Part shown: piece by piece, positions 1-12,134 of the stretch
Numbering within the stretch: position 1 is the stretch's first letter
How the letters are laid out: every line of letters starts with the position of its first letter
From: Brachionus plicatilis
Lineage: Eukaryota > Rotifera > Eurotatoria > Ploima > Brachionidae
Direction: 5' to 3'
DNA: 64,000 nucleotides
Assembly (NCBI GenBank): GCA_010279815.1
Contig: QEOQ01000180.1
Coordinates: 2,130,375 to 2,194,374 of the forward strand
Made by a program: the position numbers and the translations under genes
Notes under the pieces: generated by a model
Seen by the model: only the letters and a program-made list of their open reading frames with translations
Told to the model about the DNA's origin: nothing
Database searches by the model: none

Positions 1-1791
1 AAAAAAAAATCAAAAAAAAAAGAAAAAATATCCATTTCAAAAAGTTATTGAATTTTTTTTTAGAAATTCAAGAAAAAATGTCCTTCAGCAATCTAATGGA
101 ATTTTTTTTTATTTTTTTGAAAATAAAAATAATCAATCAAAATAACTTCTTTATTTCACATTTAACCTTTTATTATACAATTAAAAACAAATAACTAAAC
201 CAATGGTAAGTTAACCATGTGCCATTTGTTCAAGGCTTTCTTACAACTAATGATTTATTTTTATTAATCTTACACCAATACACGGCTAATGCTCACCATT
301 TCTTACCTTGACAATAACCTATGGATTTATTAGGATACAAAATGCAGCTTTGATAATATTTCGTGCACTAAAAGAATAAAAAAACAAAATTCTTATTTTT
401 CATTTTAATACTTTCAATATACTAATAAAGTTTTTGGTCGATCATTTAAATACATTTTTCTAGCGTGCTTGTATACTCTTACTTAAAAATCTAACACGCG
501 ATCAAAACATTTCTTTAATATTAATTATTACAATGCATTCCCACATTGAAAAGGTTTATTCTGAACATTTTTTTTAAAAATTAATTTAGCACATGTTCTC
601 TTTTTGCTTTTACTATTCGTTCATTTTAATTTTTTAATTTTTTTTTATCTTTTCATAAAAAAATTAACAAAAAATCTATAAATTCTCGATGTGGAAAATT
701 TTTTTGTTAGTATTAAATTGAATTTAATAAATTAATTTTATTGAATTGTTTTAAATAATAAATTATATTAAATAAGTTGTTCTAATTGAATTTAGTCAAA
801 ATACATCATAAGATGATGAAGAAGAATTTAATTGTTCGGAAATTCAAGCAATTTTTCCATCAATGTAATTTTAATTGATTACAATTTTTTTTCTTAAATT
901 TTTATTTTACTCTAATTAAAAAAAAACTCATTCAACATATTAAAAAAAATATCATATTAATATTATATTTTTATATTTGTCAAAAATTTTACACCTTTAC
1001 TAAAAGCATTAATCGTTTCTACCATATTATGGCACACCGTTCTGATCACAATATGGCAACTTGAATTTTTGATTGCCGAGTTAATAGGCTGTTATACCCC
1101 AAAAACTGTTGGTAGTGATTGGGAGATTAATTTTGATACAAATAGATATGATAGTTTCAGATTATTGATAAGAAGAACAAATTTCAAAAAAGCTTAATTT
1201 AGAATTAAAAAAAAAATTCTAAAAAGATGATGAATAAAAAATATTGGCAATGACCCTTACAGTTATGTTTAAAAAGGCACATGATATTTGTTGTTTTTAA
1301 TTTTTTTAATTTCGTATCATTATTTTATTTGACTTTTTTGTTTCTTGTGCTCAATTGTTTAAGTGTTTAATTTTTAAGGAAATTTAAAGGAAATTTGTTT
1401 TAATTTTAGATGAGTTTCTCTTAAATTTTTATTTTTTTCTCTTAAATTTAGTCGTGAAAAAATAAATCATTATTTTTTTTGATTAATTTCAATTTAAAAA
1501 ATTTTTTTTTTATTAAATTAATGAATTAAATACAAAATATAATCGTATCCGAAGATTTAGCACATATTGAAGTAATTTGACGAGATAGAAAATCTCAATC
1601 GATTATATTTTTTTTAAATTAAAGAGATAATATTTCTGAATCAAAATGATAGATTTTTTTGGCACAAGAATTCGAAAATTTTTAAGTACAAAAAACCATT
1701 TGATTTCACAAATAATTAAGATAGTTGTTTTCTATTTTCCACAAATATGATGCAATTTCGTAAAATTTTTTCTTAAAAAATTATTAGACAT
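1..1791. other. AT-rich spacer at window edge
   Basis: No convincing gene is visible. The stretch is dominated by A/T runs. The lower part (about 120-600) contains reversed polyadenylation-like signals, as expected for 3' flank on the minus strand, but no coding block is attached to it. One possible terminal exon is listed separately at 1081-1197. Confidence 0.5.
1081..1197 (+). other. Possible terminal coding exon, unassigned
   Basis: After an AG at 1079-1080 there are 38 open codons on the plus strand ending in TAA at 1195-1197. The encoded residues are mixed and hydrophilic (a DWEINFDTNR-type stretch followed by RLLIRRTNF), unlike the K/N/I/F-rich translation of random AT-rich DNA here. 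A possible upstream exon lies near 815-871 (DEEEFNCSEIQ), but the phases of the two do not join cleanly. I do not recognise a family, and it could be a TE relic or chance. Confidence 0.22.
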
Positions 1792-2621
1792 TTAATCATA
1801 CAGACTTTCGATCGCTTGTTCGACATTCCATAAATGTGAGGACAATGCAACTCTGGACTTGTGCTACAAAAAAACTAAGTTTAAAAAATAGATCTCTTCA
1901 GTCTTTTAAATTACAGAATCAAATCCCATGTCAACAAGTTTTTTGACTTGAGAGTCGAATTCAGGTTCGGCAGCAGATGTAGAACCAGCGTAAACATTAG
2001 TCCAATGACGAGCTGTTTTCAAAAATATCTTATTATTACTTTTATATTGATTTGCCACCACAGCGTCTTGGGGATCATCGGGTTCTGGTGTTGCTAGCAA
2101 TGCTTGAAGTGACAAGAGAACAGTTCTTAGAGTCATTGCTGCAGCCCATTGATCTTTCAAAATGTCAAGACAGATAGCTCCGGTTACACTGCTTATATTT
2201 GGGTGCCATATTTTGGTGAGAAATCTAACTTTGGGAGGATTAAATGGATAGGTTTCTGGAATTTTGATTTCCAATTGAAAAGTTCCACCTTCATACTAAA
2301 AGAAAAATTTAATTTTATCGAAATATTAGATGTTTTCTGACACATGACTAATGGGCTAAAGCTGTATCATTTAGTCAAAAGGAAATATAAATGTGATATT
2401 AAAAAAACATTTACGGCTGTGTCTGGTGGACCTCCAATTTCTCCCTTTAATTCGGTAAAATTATCATTCAATAGTTCTAGCTTTATCTTGCATCTTGTTA
2501 ACTTGAAATATTTTAGAAAATTTTTGAAATCAAAAGTAATTTAGAAAAAGCAAATTACTTCGTCACTTGTAACAACTTCTCGGAACTCTCTTTTTATTCT
2601 TGCACTCGCAATACTAGCCAT
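1792..2621 (-). CDS. UBE2K: Ubiquitin-conjugating enzyme E2 K (UBE2K / E2-25K)
   Basis: Class II E2 that accepts ubiquitin from E1 on a catalytic cysteine and is known in other animals for building K48 chains. Four exons join in frame: 2559-2621, 2415-2501, 1915-2295 and 1792-1863, giving 200 residues, the same length as human UBE2K. The UBC fold runs from about residue 1 to 150, with the HPNI motif, the active-site Cys in ICLDILKDQW, and the PEPDDPQD loop. The C-terminal UBA domain (MGF... to the end) is split by the last intron: GTAATT after Asp-Ser is the donor and the short final exon supplies VALSSHLWNVEQAIESL. Reading straight through the donor would wrongly truncate the UBA domain. Start ATG at 2621 begins MASIASARIKREF, matching the family N-terminus. 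Transcribed away from the CDKL5 gene. Confidence 0.97.
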
Positions 2622-4755
2622 ATTTTTTGGGAAAATGGGTATTATTTATAAATAGCAACCTTTATTCAGTGCAAAATTTTTATCAAAAATTATTTATGTA
2701 TTATTATTGAAATAAACTTGAAAAACAAAAATATCAAAATCAAGTTATGAATATATTTTGCAAAAATTATTTCACATTCAGTTCGACAGTTTTAGCAGCA
2801 AAAATGCAAACCATTTAATTTGTTTTATTAAAGATTTTTGGCTTTTTAATTCAAAATGTACTTTTAATCATTTAAATTGATTTAAAAATTTAGCCAAAAA
2901 TTAAAAAAAATAATAAATTTTATATTTTGTTGAATTTAAAAAAGTTTAAATATAAGTTTATAGACCCATCAGGTTTCATCTTTTAATAAGTTTTTTATTT
3001 TTCCTTAATTAAATTCATTTATCTTACATTATAATTGAAATTTAAAAATTATGTAACTAGCGATTTTTATGTAACATTTAATCAGTGTTTTTAATTTATG
3101 AAATGGCTATTTAATTCGTCTTTAAAGAAATTAATCATCGTAGAATAATTAATGAAAAATATCAAAAATTAGTTTGAATTTTAATTGGAAGGTAAATATT
3201 CATTAATAAGATAAAAAATGTTTGCTAATTTATTAAATAAAAAATTTTAATAAAAACAAAGAAAAATTTATCCATCTGAGTGTGCTGCAAAAATCTTTTT
3301 TTTATTGAAATTTATAAAAATAAAATAATTTGTCCATTTTCTCTAGCGGATAATATGGACGGCTTCGATCTAACACAGAGCTAACATTAATAATACTTAA
3401 ATTAATACCCTGGGTAAAATTTGGATAAATACATTCATTCCACTCAATTCATCTCTTTAAAAAATTTTAAAGGATAAGCATAAGTTAAATCGAAGTGCCT
3501 ACAAGAAGCTTCCTGTACTTTCTTTATCTTATTTCAGCAATTTCATTTATCTAAAATTTAAAATTAACTTTATAAGCAATAAATTCAATTGAAAAAAAAA
3601 AAGTAGAAATTAATTTAAACTATTGTAAAAACTTGTCGAATCAATTATTTAAAAATTAATTTAACTTTAAATTTTTACACATTAGAAAAAGTAAAAAAAA
3701 TCATTAAATAATACGGTAAAAAATTTTATATTGTATTTCTTAAGACTTAATCTAAAATAAAATATTTTTCAGTTGATTGATGTCAAAAAAATATATACAT
3801 TTTTTATAAAATTACTATAAAATTCGATTAAAAATATTATTTTTATTTTTTTAAGTATCAAAAATTTGACTTACTGGCGTTTTGATGCTCAGAATACAGT
3901 ATTTAAATTATTTTATATTCAAAGATAAGAAGTTTTCGCTGGTTTTTATTGATTTATAAATTTTAGCTTGAATTATTCGCTAATTTAACAAAAAATGTAA
4001 ATAAAACGAGCCTGTCTTTTATTAAGATTAAATTATTACAGTGCAGAAATAAAAAATAATTTAAATCCTCGATTTAAAAATTTCAAGACCTAAGTCGTCT
4101 AGCGGGAGTTTGATTAAATTAACTTGATGATTAATTTCAAAAACAATAATACTACAGTTTGACTAAAACATTACATCAATCTATATAATAATTTCAATGG
4201 TTTCTCTTTCGACTCTAAAATAATAAAATTGGAATCATATCAAAGTGTTTATTTTTTCAAAAATATAATTATATTAAAATTCAGTAATAAAAAATTTATA
4301 AAATTTGAATTTATTACAAAAAAAAAGAAAAGTGTTTAGATTTTTTATTATTGCAATATTAAATAAAAAAATTAAAATTCAAAAAAAAGTTTTTTTATTT
4401 ACAAAGAATTTAAATTTAAAAAACTGATATTTAAGTTATCACGGTTGCAGTGCTTAACTATCGAGAATAAATTCAAATTTTTCTTATAAACGAATGAATG
4501 ATTTTCTTTTTATTTTTGGAAAAATTTAACATTTTCCAAGAAAAAATTTAAATTCAAACAATTACTGAATTTTTACCTTTTTTTCCAATGTTTATTTAAT
4601 CGAATTTGCTTACCAAAACAAAATAAGTAGCTAATTCTTTAATGATTTACCAGTTTTTTTTTAAGGCTCTACACAGTTTTTCTTTTTAAGTCGGAATTTT
4701 CAAAACTAGACACTACAAAGGGAATCGAAATCGAAACACAGCTAATGAAATCGAA
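2622..4755. other. Divergent intergenic region between UBE2K and CDKL5
   Basis: About 2.1 kb between the two start codons, extremely AT-rich. I see no coding exon, no clear tandem repeat and no recognisable promoter element. It presumably holds both promoters because the genes are transcribed outwards from it. Confidence 0.6.
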
Positions 4756-7503
4756 ATGAACAAATATGAAATACTTGAAATAATTGGAGAAGGTCAGTTA
4801 ATATTTATTAACAAATAAATTGTTAATTTTTATACTTTTTTTAAGGTACTTATGGTGTTGTAGTCAAGGCAATAAACAAAGTAAGACCTAAAATTATTCT
4901 TAGCATAGATAATTTTTTCTAAAAGGAAACGAGTCAAATTGTAGCCATCAAAAAGTTTAAGGATATAGCAAAAAATTTTATTAGACGAGAACTTAAAATG
5001 CTAAATAGCTTGCGATCATGTGAGCATGTGGTCAATTTAAAAGAAGCCTACAAACGTAAAGAAAAAATTTACTTTATTTTTGAATACGTTGACAAAGTAA
5101 ATTTGTTGTATCTAAGAAAAAAAATTATTTTTTTTTAAATAGACTTTGCTTCAATTGCTTCAAGAAAACCGTAATGGATTAGATTTAGCTTTAACCAAAA
5201 GCATAATTTACCAGTTATGTAAGGCTATCGAAAAGTGTCATAGCCTTAATATTATTCATAGAGACATAAAGCCAGAAAATTTACTTATTGACAAAAATAA
5301 CAATCTAAAATTATGCGATTTTGGTAGAGTTTTAATTAAATTTTTGAAAAATTTAAAATTTAAATTTATGCTAAGGCTTTGCAAGAGAGAACAATTTAGG
5401 TCCACTTGATGAGCCGTTTACAGAATATGTAGCAACTCGTTGGTACCGATCACCAGAATTAATTTTAGTGTAAATAGATTTAAATTTTTTTTATAATTTT
5501 TAACACAGAATTAAAGCTGTCCTTATGGAAAACCTGTTGATGTTTGGGCGATTGGATGCATCGCTTGTGAGTGTACAACAAGCCGTGCGCTGTTCCCAGG
5601 AAAGTCTGATATTGATCAGTTATATCTGATAGTACAGTTACTTGGCCCTTTGTGTGAGCAGCTACAAAATGAAATTTACAAAAAACAAAAATTTTCTAGT
5701 CTCAAGGTAAAAATATTTTGCACTTTTTTTTGATTAATTAATTTATGATTTTAATTTTAGTCTCTAAAAATCGAACAAAAAACTAGCTTGGAACAAAGAT
5801 TTGGAATTTTTATGGACGAGAAGCTTATTGACTTTACCAAGGTAAGTTTTGTAAGAAAATTTATTCTACATTGGGCAAAAATTAAAACACTTTATTTTTT
5901 AGAAATGCTTGGAAATCGATCCAGTTAAGCGCTCCACGATCGAAGAGTGTCTGACACATTCCATATTTGAAGAAAAGCAGAACTTCAATGAGCAAAAACA
6001 AGAAAAATCTAATTTTAAAACAGAGTATTTTTTTATTTAAAAAAAATCAAAACAAAAATTAAATTTTTTGTAGAGAGATCAAAACTGATGGACGTGAGTC
6101 GCGTAGTTTTTTTCACAAGACACTAAATTCATTATATGAATCAAAAGATAGTGATCTGCTTATTTATAACCTTTTAAATAACAATTTTGATATTCAAAAA
6201 ACAATTGTGCCCAAAACCGAGGAAGCTTCGAAACAATCCGAAAAAAAAATATCATTCCCAGCACTGGGAAGTGAACTTAAAGAGCAGATTGAAAATCAGT
6301 CTTTAGATGAATCAGACAAGAATCATAATCAATCGAAATCTAATTTTCTAAGTTTTTATATTCGAAATCAATTAAATCAACAGCAAAAAGACTCAGATAA
6401 ACTTTTTTTAAAATCAAATGTTAAATTTAACGAAGTGGTTACTGAAATTCCGAAAAGATCCAAGACTTTTGGTAAAAATAGCAACTATGGCTCAAGGAAT
6501 GAAAGCGACAGAAATCATTTTGTTACATCTAACTTGTATAATTCAAACAAAAATCAGGATAACTTAAATTTGAATAATAAATTGTTGAATGGACTTAGTA
6601 AGAATAAAAATTTAAGAAGTGATTCAAAACAGGAAACATCCAGAGGACAAATATTATTCAAGTTTGAGAACAATAGAGACACAAAAAACACCAAACGATC
6701 TACTTCAACTTTAGGTAGATTTTTTATTCTTGTTTATGCTTGCTAAATGGCTTCTATTTAAAGCTTTAATTAATCGCTGAACTAATGCTGTAAGGTATTG
6801 AATTAGTTTTTTAGCACAATTAAAAAATAAACCTTCATTTAATATTTTATTTTGAATTTTATTAATTTATAAATTAAAATTTTAAAGAAACATATAAAAA
6901 TGAACTAGGAGTTAAGCGTAAGTCTAGAAGTCTGCTAGAATAAAATTTTAAAATTTAGATATTTTTTTAAAGCAATCCGTAAAACGTCAATTACTCCGAC
7001 AAAACACTTGGAAAGTTTTTCAACTAATCCAAATATTTTGAAAACTCAATTGTTTAAAACAGATTCAATTGATAAAAGTGAATTAAATTAAATTATGTTT
7101 AACACCTGAATAATATTTACTTTTCAGAAGGTGATTCAAGAATGCGCCAGACTCCAGTAAGTAAAATATCGTCAAGATTAAAAAAATTGTTTGTTTTTGA
7201 AAGCGTTATTTTTATTTATATAAAAATTTTTTCTGATCTATTTTTTTGTTAGGATTTGGACATGAAATCAAATCTAAAACGATACAACAACATAATTTCA
7301 CAACAACGCCCTTATCATATGTTAAATTTTCGAAATCAAAAATTTCAACAAACTAATAGTCCAATCGAAAAAGGTATGAGATAAAATGGATTTTAAACAA
7401 TTTGAATATTAAAAGTAATTTCTAAATTGAATTTTTTATTTAAGTTCATCAAAACGGACAGATATTTGAATCTTTAAAAATTTTAAATATTCGTAAACCA
7501 TGA
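4756..7503 (+). CDS. CDKL5: CDKL5-type cyclin-dependent kinase-like Ser/Thr kinase
   Basis: Thirteen exons join in phase (4756-4792, 4846-4880, 4926-5096, 5143-5323, 5376-5469, 5517-5706, 5761-5841, 5903-6024, 6074-6714, 6973-7077, 7128-7156, 7253-7373, 7445-7503), giving about 621 residues. The kinase domain is about residues 1-295: [18 protein letters not shown] glycine loop, VAIKKFKD lysine, HRDIKPEN catalytic loop, CDFGFA magnesium loop, and activation loop [13 protein letters not shown] with the TEY motif of the CDKL/MAPK-like group. The closing block with SLEQRF and [16 protein letters not shown] resembles CDKL5 more than CDKL1-4. The tail of about 320 residues is low-complexity, rich in S/N/K/Q, as in CDKL5 orthologues, but has no alignable motif. 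The donor of exon 10 (GTGAAT at 7078) is weak, so the last four exons are less certain than the kinase exons. The stop lies 77 bases from that of the convergent minus-strand gene. Confidence 0.92.
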
Positions 7504-7580
7504 ACGAAAATATAATTATAATTTTTTATTATTTATTTTTGAAATGAATGTAAAAAATATATAAATTTAAATAAATAATT

Positions 7581-7970
7581 TCAATCATCAAATTTATCTT
7601 CATTCTGAACAAAAACATCGACTCTGAATAAAACAATCAATATCAATATTAGAACTATTAGGATACCAAACGGAAAAAGCATCTGACCACAGCGTTTAAA
7701 ATTAGAATAAGTATTTGCTTTGATCGTGAATACCTTTTTACAGCAAACAATGTCTACATCTTTTAAAATTACAGATCGAGTAATTGGTTCAAAACGATTT
7801 TTCGAAGTATGAATGTAATTTTTGGACTCACTAGTTATTGAATTAATACCATTTAACTTTGGTCTTTCCAGATCAAACGAGTCATTAAAAGCTGGATTTT
7901 GAAATCCAATTTCAGATTCGAAGAGGCTTATTCGAATTAAATTTCTATCTGAAACATTAGATTCGCTCAT
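7581..7970 (-). CDS. Small protein with one C-terminal transmembrane segment, unrecognised
   Basis: Single-exon frame of 129 codons. The first ~95 residues are polar, with three Cys (a CC pair and one in KRCGQ). A strong hydrophobic helix follows (about 97-113, LFPFGILIVLILILIVLF) and a short acidic tail. There is no N-terminal signal peptide, so a tail-anchored or single-pass type II topology is likely. Convergent with the CDKL5 gene. A TCATGTGA box lies 79 bases upstream of the ATG, a placement also seen before two MPR-like genes. I do not recognise the family; residue composition and the clean membrane helix argue for a real gene. Confidence 0.55.
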   Translation of the reverse strand: MSESNVSDRNLIRISLFESEIGFQNPAFNDSFDLERPKLNGINSITSESKNYIHTSKNRFEPITRSVILKDVDIVCCKKVFTIKANTYSNFKRCGQMLFPFGILIVLILILIVLFRVDVFVQNEDKFDD

Positions 7971-8048
7971 TTTCTTAAGATAAACAAAATAGCTTTTTAA
8001 AAATTACTTTAATCTTTGAAATTAGAAATTTTGCTTTCTAGATAAAAA

Positions 8049-8056
8049 TCATGTGA
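8049..8056. promoter_or_regulatory. TCATGTGA box upstream of the 7581-7970 gene
   Basis: Eight-base E-box/M-box type sequence 79 bases before the start codon at 7970. The same octamer lies upstream of MPRL-A and twice between MPRL-C and MPRL-D. Regulatory function is inferred from position only. Confidence 0.25.
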
Positions 8057-8298
8057 TATTTAGTTCAAAAAATGAGTTTTAAAAAAAGTTTTTGCAGATT
8101 ACAATAAAATTAAAAAGGTAATTAAATTTTTTTTTTATTGTCATAAAATCTAATTTAAATAAAAATTTAGTATTTTTATTTTTCTCTAAAAATATTAAGT
8201 AATTGAACAATTTTTAAATAATATTAATAGAAAGAAATTAACTGAATCTAATTAAGCATAAAATTACAAAAAAAATAAGCTTTGAAGCATATTATTTT

Positions 8299-9444
8299 TT
8301 AGAAATTTTGATAAGTTGATCCTCGAGCTTTTGAAACTGTGAACGAAACTCCAGCCTAAAAAAAGTTTTAAATAAATAGGTAAAATACTGAACAAAAGAT
8401 TAACTTTAATGTTTCTGGGTACAGAACTCCAAAATCCGTAATTTGGAATCATTTCTGGTCCTGAATTTTTTTTATAAAATTTCAAAAAAACAAAACCACC
8501 AATAAAGTAAACGAACACCAGTGAAAAAAATCTTTTATTTTGTTTAGACCTTAAAATTTATAAGCAAAAAAATAAAGATTACATTATAAGCAGAACCGAG
8601 CCTAAGCTCAAATCATTGTTATTTTGTGGATTCTCAGTTGTTATAACAGGAGTAGAACTTCTAACTTATATTCAGAATAAAATGTATAATTATTTAAAAT
8701 TAAAAACTACATGAACATCCATCTGGGCAACAACAAGGTGAATTAAACGTAAATGTCTATAAAAATTTTAAATTAAAACTATTTTTTTAGCTTTAATTAT
8801 TGAAACTAACATATTGGGAAGTCGCTGGAGGAGGATTTTCACCACCACTGAAGCTTTCTGTCTTCGAACAAACACAATTAATTGTCGATTGTCTAAAAAT
8901 AAGATATTTATCAAAACAAAGAGACAAATTAAAAATTTTACCTTTCAGGAGCTGTAAAACTCATTCTGAAAATATCAGAATCCTGACTAAAACTTACATT
9001 TGACTGATCGCCACAATTGTATTTTAACTTACCATCAGAGGTTTCTTGGCAAATCTGGCCAAATTTTAAAATTAAATAAACTCATTTGAATTTTTTATAA
9101 AAATTTCCGTTAGCTTACAGCTGATGATGCTCTTAGACCAGCTTCACAAGATATCGGAGAACACGGGTTGAATTTATACTTAAAACCAGCATCTTCAGCA
9201 ACCCTTATTATTTTAAATCAAGTCATTTAATTTATTAAATTAATTAGCGTTTTTTTTCGGTTAGCTACCTTGGACTTGTTGGGTTGTCAAGTGATGTTAA
9301 ATCAATCAATCGACCATCATTTAATTGAGCTTTACATGGTGACAAAGGAATAATTTTGGACGATATTGATTGATTTAAAATTTTTGAATTAACACAAATA
9401 AATAGATAAAATCCAACTAGAAAATGTTTTAATAGATGAAACAT
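8299..9444 (-). CDS. MPRL-A: cation-dependent mannose-6-phosphate receptor-like protein
   Basis: Eight exons join in phase (9269-9444, 9119-9203, 8942-9054, 8811-8892, 8711-8756, 8583-8664, 8405-8531, 8299-8355), giving about 255 residues. Order: signal peptide; lectin domain with CKAQLNDGRLIDLTSLDNP, a YKFNPC block, AICQ, NCGDQ, and an Arg six residues before the next Cys pair; a CCCP turn; a T/N-rich stalk; LSLGSVLLI leading into the membrane helix (SLVFVYFIGGFVFLKF); tail EMIPNYGFW...GVSFTVSK ending in YQNF. The membrane/tail block matches vertebrate CD-MPR in order (LSxGSxLL, YxIGGF, ExxP, FW, GxxF). Gln, Arg, Glu and Tyr expected for mannose-6-phosphate contact are present. Expected role: Golgi/endosome sorting of glycoproteins. 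Head-to-head with MPRL-B. Exons and introns are nearly identical to MPRL-C in the central part. Confidence 0.86.
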
Positions 9445-9530
9445 GACGATAAAAATTTAATTTGTTAATTCTTCTTTTTTTTAAATTTATTTCTTAGATC
9501 TTTCAAACGTTCTATAAGTTTGAAATTTTT

Positions 9531-9538
9531 TCATGTGA
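9531..9538. promoter_or_regulatory. TCATGTGA box upstream of MPRL-A
   Basis: Located 87 bases upstream of the MPRL-A start codon, inside a block (TTTTTTCATGTGATAATTTT) that recurs upstream of MPRL-C. The octamer equals the M-box bound by MITF/TFE factors in other animals. The conserved surrounding block supports a shared promoter; the factor is inference. Confidence 0.4.
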
Positions 9539-11029
9539 TAATTTTATCTTTATTTAAAAAAATTAGTAAATTATTTGTTTGATATTATATTTAGATATAC
9601 TAAAAATATAAAACTCAATAAAATAATTAGATCTATCTTGTAGAAATTCAAAATTTTTTATATAGTATTTCATTTTATTTTCTAGCAATTCTCTTAAAAA
9701 TATCCCATTTTGTTTTAGGTTCTATTTTGTTTACAAATTCACTAGCGATCTACTGTAATACTTGATTTTTATTTTCAAAAAGTCTTCTAAAAAATAAACT
9801 AAGAATCCACTTTTCCGTAAAATAATTTAAAAATTTTAAAAATACACTTAGAGATTGGATATACTTTAAAGCTTTAGAATCAAACCAATTGGGTTTACAA
9901 TGAATTTAACAGCTAAATTTTCAAAACCTGTTCCATCACACAAAATCCAACAATGAAAATAGCAAAAATAATCTGCCAAAATTGGTTAAACTAGTAAACC
10001 AAACTGATTCACCTAAGAACAAACATGACAAATGCAAAAACAAAATATCACGACAAATATAAGGTGAACTTTATCTAAAATAGCAAGGCACTGTGATTCT
10101 TAGTTCCTGAAGTACTAGTTTGTTACAGATTAATTAATAATATATTTTAATATTTGAATACTTGGAAATTATCTGAATTTCTTATTTATTTTTTAATCAA
10201 TATTAATTTAAAACTTGAAGATTAACAATTCCCAAATAGATCACCCAAATGGATACAACTAATAGAAAAGAAAGAGTAAAGGTAAAACATCTACATTCAT
10301 TTAGTATAAATTGGAATTACTGACTCTATGCTCCACAAGGAGCGAATAAGGCAAAAAATTCCGTCTATCAGATCTCTTCGTAAGACTTATTATATACTTA
10401 AACGCTCATGGTTAAGTTAATAAACTTTCCGGTTAAATCGGCAAAGATGTTCCTATATCAAAAATATTCGAATGATATTTCCTTCCAAGATTCATATTTA
10501 AATAATTTAGATTTCGGATAATATTGAAGTTTTGAAATACTATTATTATTAATTAAACTGCAACTAGCTATTGCTCGAGGAGCTTAGCACCACAGTAACT
10601 TGAGATGCTAGATAATGTTCAATCTACACTGGTCATGATATTTTTTTTATGTTTGTTCACAAATTAAACAGTTTATCCAGAAATATTTGAGTTTGGAAAG
10701 CATTCGAAAGAGTTATATGGATCTTAGATTTCGGATTTTGATTTTAAGTATTGAATTTTAAGACTTCTCTTTCTACCATTTTGCTATGTTAAATATAATT
10801 TTTGGGTATATTTATTTGTTTTTTAAGACTTTCTTCGCTTGTGGTTGAACTTTTCAATAACCTTAATGTCTTTGCTTTTTCTAAGGACAGATTTTTCTAT
10901 CTGCGATGAGCTAATAAGGAAACATTAGTCCATCGGAAATGTCCATAATAATTATAATGAACATGAGTGGTCCAAAAGTTAATAAAAATAGATGAAAATT
11001 GTTTATTTATAGAAAAACAGATATAAAAA
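9539..11029. other. Spacer between divergent MPRL-A and MPRL-B
   Basis: About 1.5 kb between the upstream box of A and the start codon of B. Slightly less AT-rich between about 9900 and 10950, with no open frame of interest. It may be an old transposon remnant, but I see no termini. Confidence 0.4.
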
Positions 11030-12134
11030 ATGGCTTTATTTTATCGATTTAGTTTATTTTGTGCTATACTGCCATTTTCTAGTTCATTCATTTACAAAAA
11101 TCGAGTCGATCTTCAGGAAGATTTGAAAATTAAAAAAATTTCTAACTGTAAAGCTGAATTGAATAATGGCTCATTTATTGACTTAAAATCTTTGGACAAT
11201 CCATCTGATCCAATGTAATATTAATATATTTTTCCGCAAAAAATTTAAGAATATTATTTAGGTCGGTTTTGAATGACGGACGTGAATTTTTGTATAATCC
11301 ATGTTCATCAATAGAATGCGATAAAGATTTAAGTTCCGCGGTATTCAAAAATTTAATTTTTTAAAAATTTTATTAAAAAAATTATTTGAAAAAATTTATT
11401 TCACTTCATTAAATCAATAATCAGTAAAGCAAATTAATTTTTTAGAAAAAAATTTAAATTAAATCTTTTAAGAATAATACAGATTGATTAAAAATGAAGC
11501 GTTAAATAAATTAGATTTTCAAAAAATCTTTAGATATTTTACATTAAATTTTGTATTTTTTTTTCAAAATTGAAAGTTAATTTTAAATCTTCAGAAAACT
11601 TCAAGTTTGTTTTAATAGAGAATAAAAATCATTGTCAATTTCCATTCTCATTTCTAGTTTTCTTTAAAATTTTTTTTTTATGTAAAAGGTCTGTCAAAAA
11701 TTGTTAAATAGTAATATTAAAATTAATTGCGGTGAGCAAAATACTGCTAGTTTTACATTTACCGAGGATCTTGTAATTACATATACATCCAATGAAAGGT
11801 ATGTTTGGGATATTTGTTCAATTTTATTTTTAATTAATTAATTTGTTCAAGAACATCTCATATTACTTGTAAATGTAGCCAAGAAGAAGTCCTTGAATTT
11901 AACGTAATTGTTTACGTAATTGGTGGATTTGTATTTTTGAAGTTTTTCCAAAAGAAGAATGGAATTGAGATGATTCCAAATTATCAATTTTGGTCTTCGT
12001 TACCTGGAGATATTAAAGTAAATTTGAAAAACTCAAAATTTTCTAAAATTAAAAAAAATTATTTTATTTAGTCCGGCATATCATTTACCATGTCAAAAAT
12101 GCGTAGAAATAATAATTCCTACAACCAAATATAG
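11030..12134 (+). CDS. MPRL-B: MPR-like protein with internal in-frame deletion
   Basis: Five exons join in phase (11030-11214, 11262-11340, 11689-11798, 11852-12017, 12072-12134), about 200 residues. Signal peptide, then the family signature CKAELNNG...DLKSLDNPSDP, YNPC, AVCQ, NCGEQ, NERTSHITCKC. Exon 4 then passes straight from CSQEEVLEFN into VIVYVIGGFVFLKFF and the tail (EMIPNYQFWSSLPGDIK, SGISFTMSK, ending YNQI). Siblings have here about 45 more residues: the Glu and Tyr of the ligand site, the CCC turn and the first half of the membrane helix. The join sits exactly where siblings have a GTAATT donor, so a genomic deletion ran from that intron into the membrane exon yet kept frame. It could be a recently dead copy, or a protein with a minimal 15-residue hydrophobic segment. 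Confidence 0.66.
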
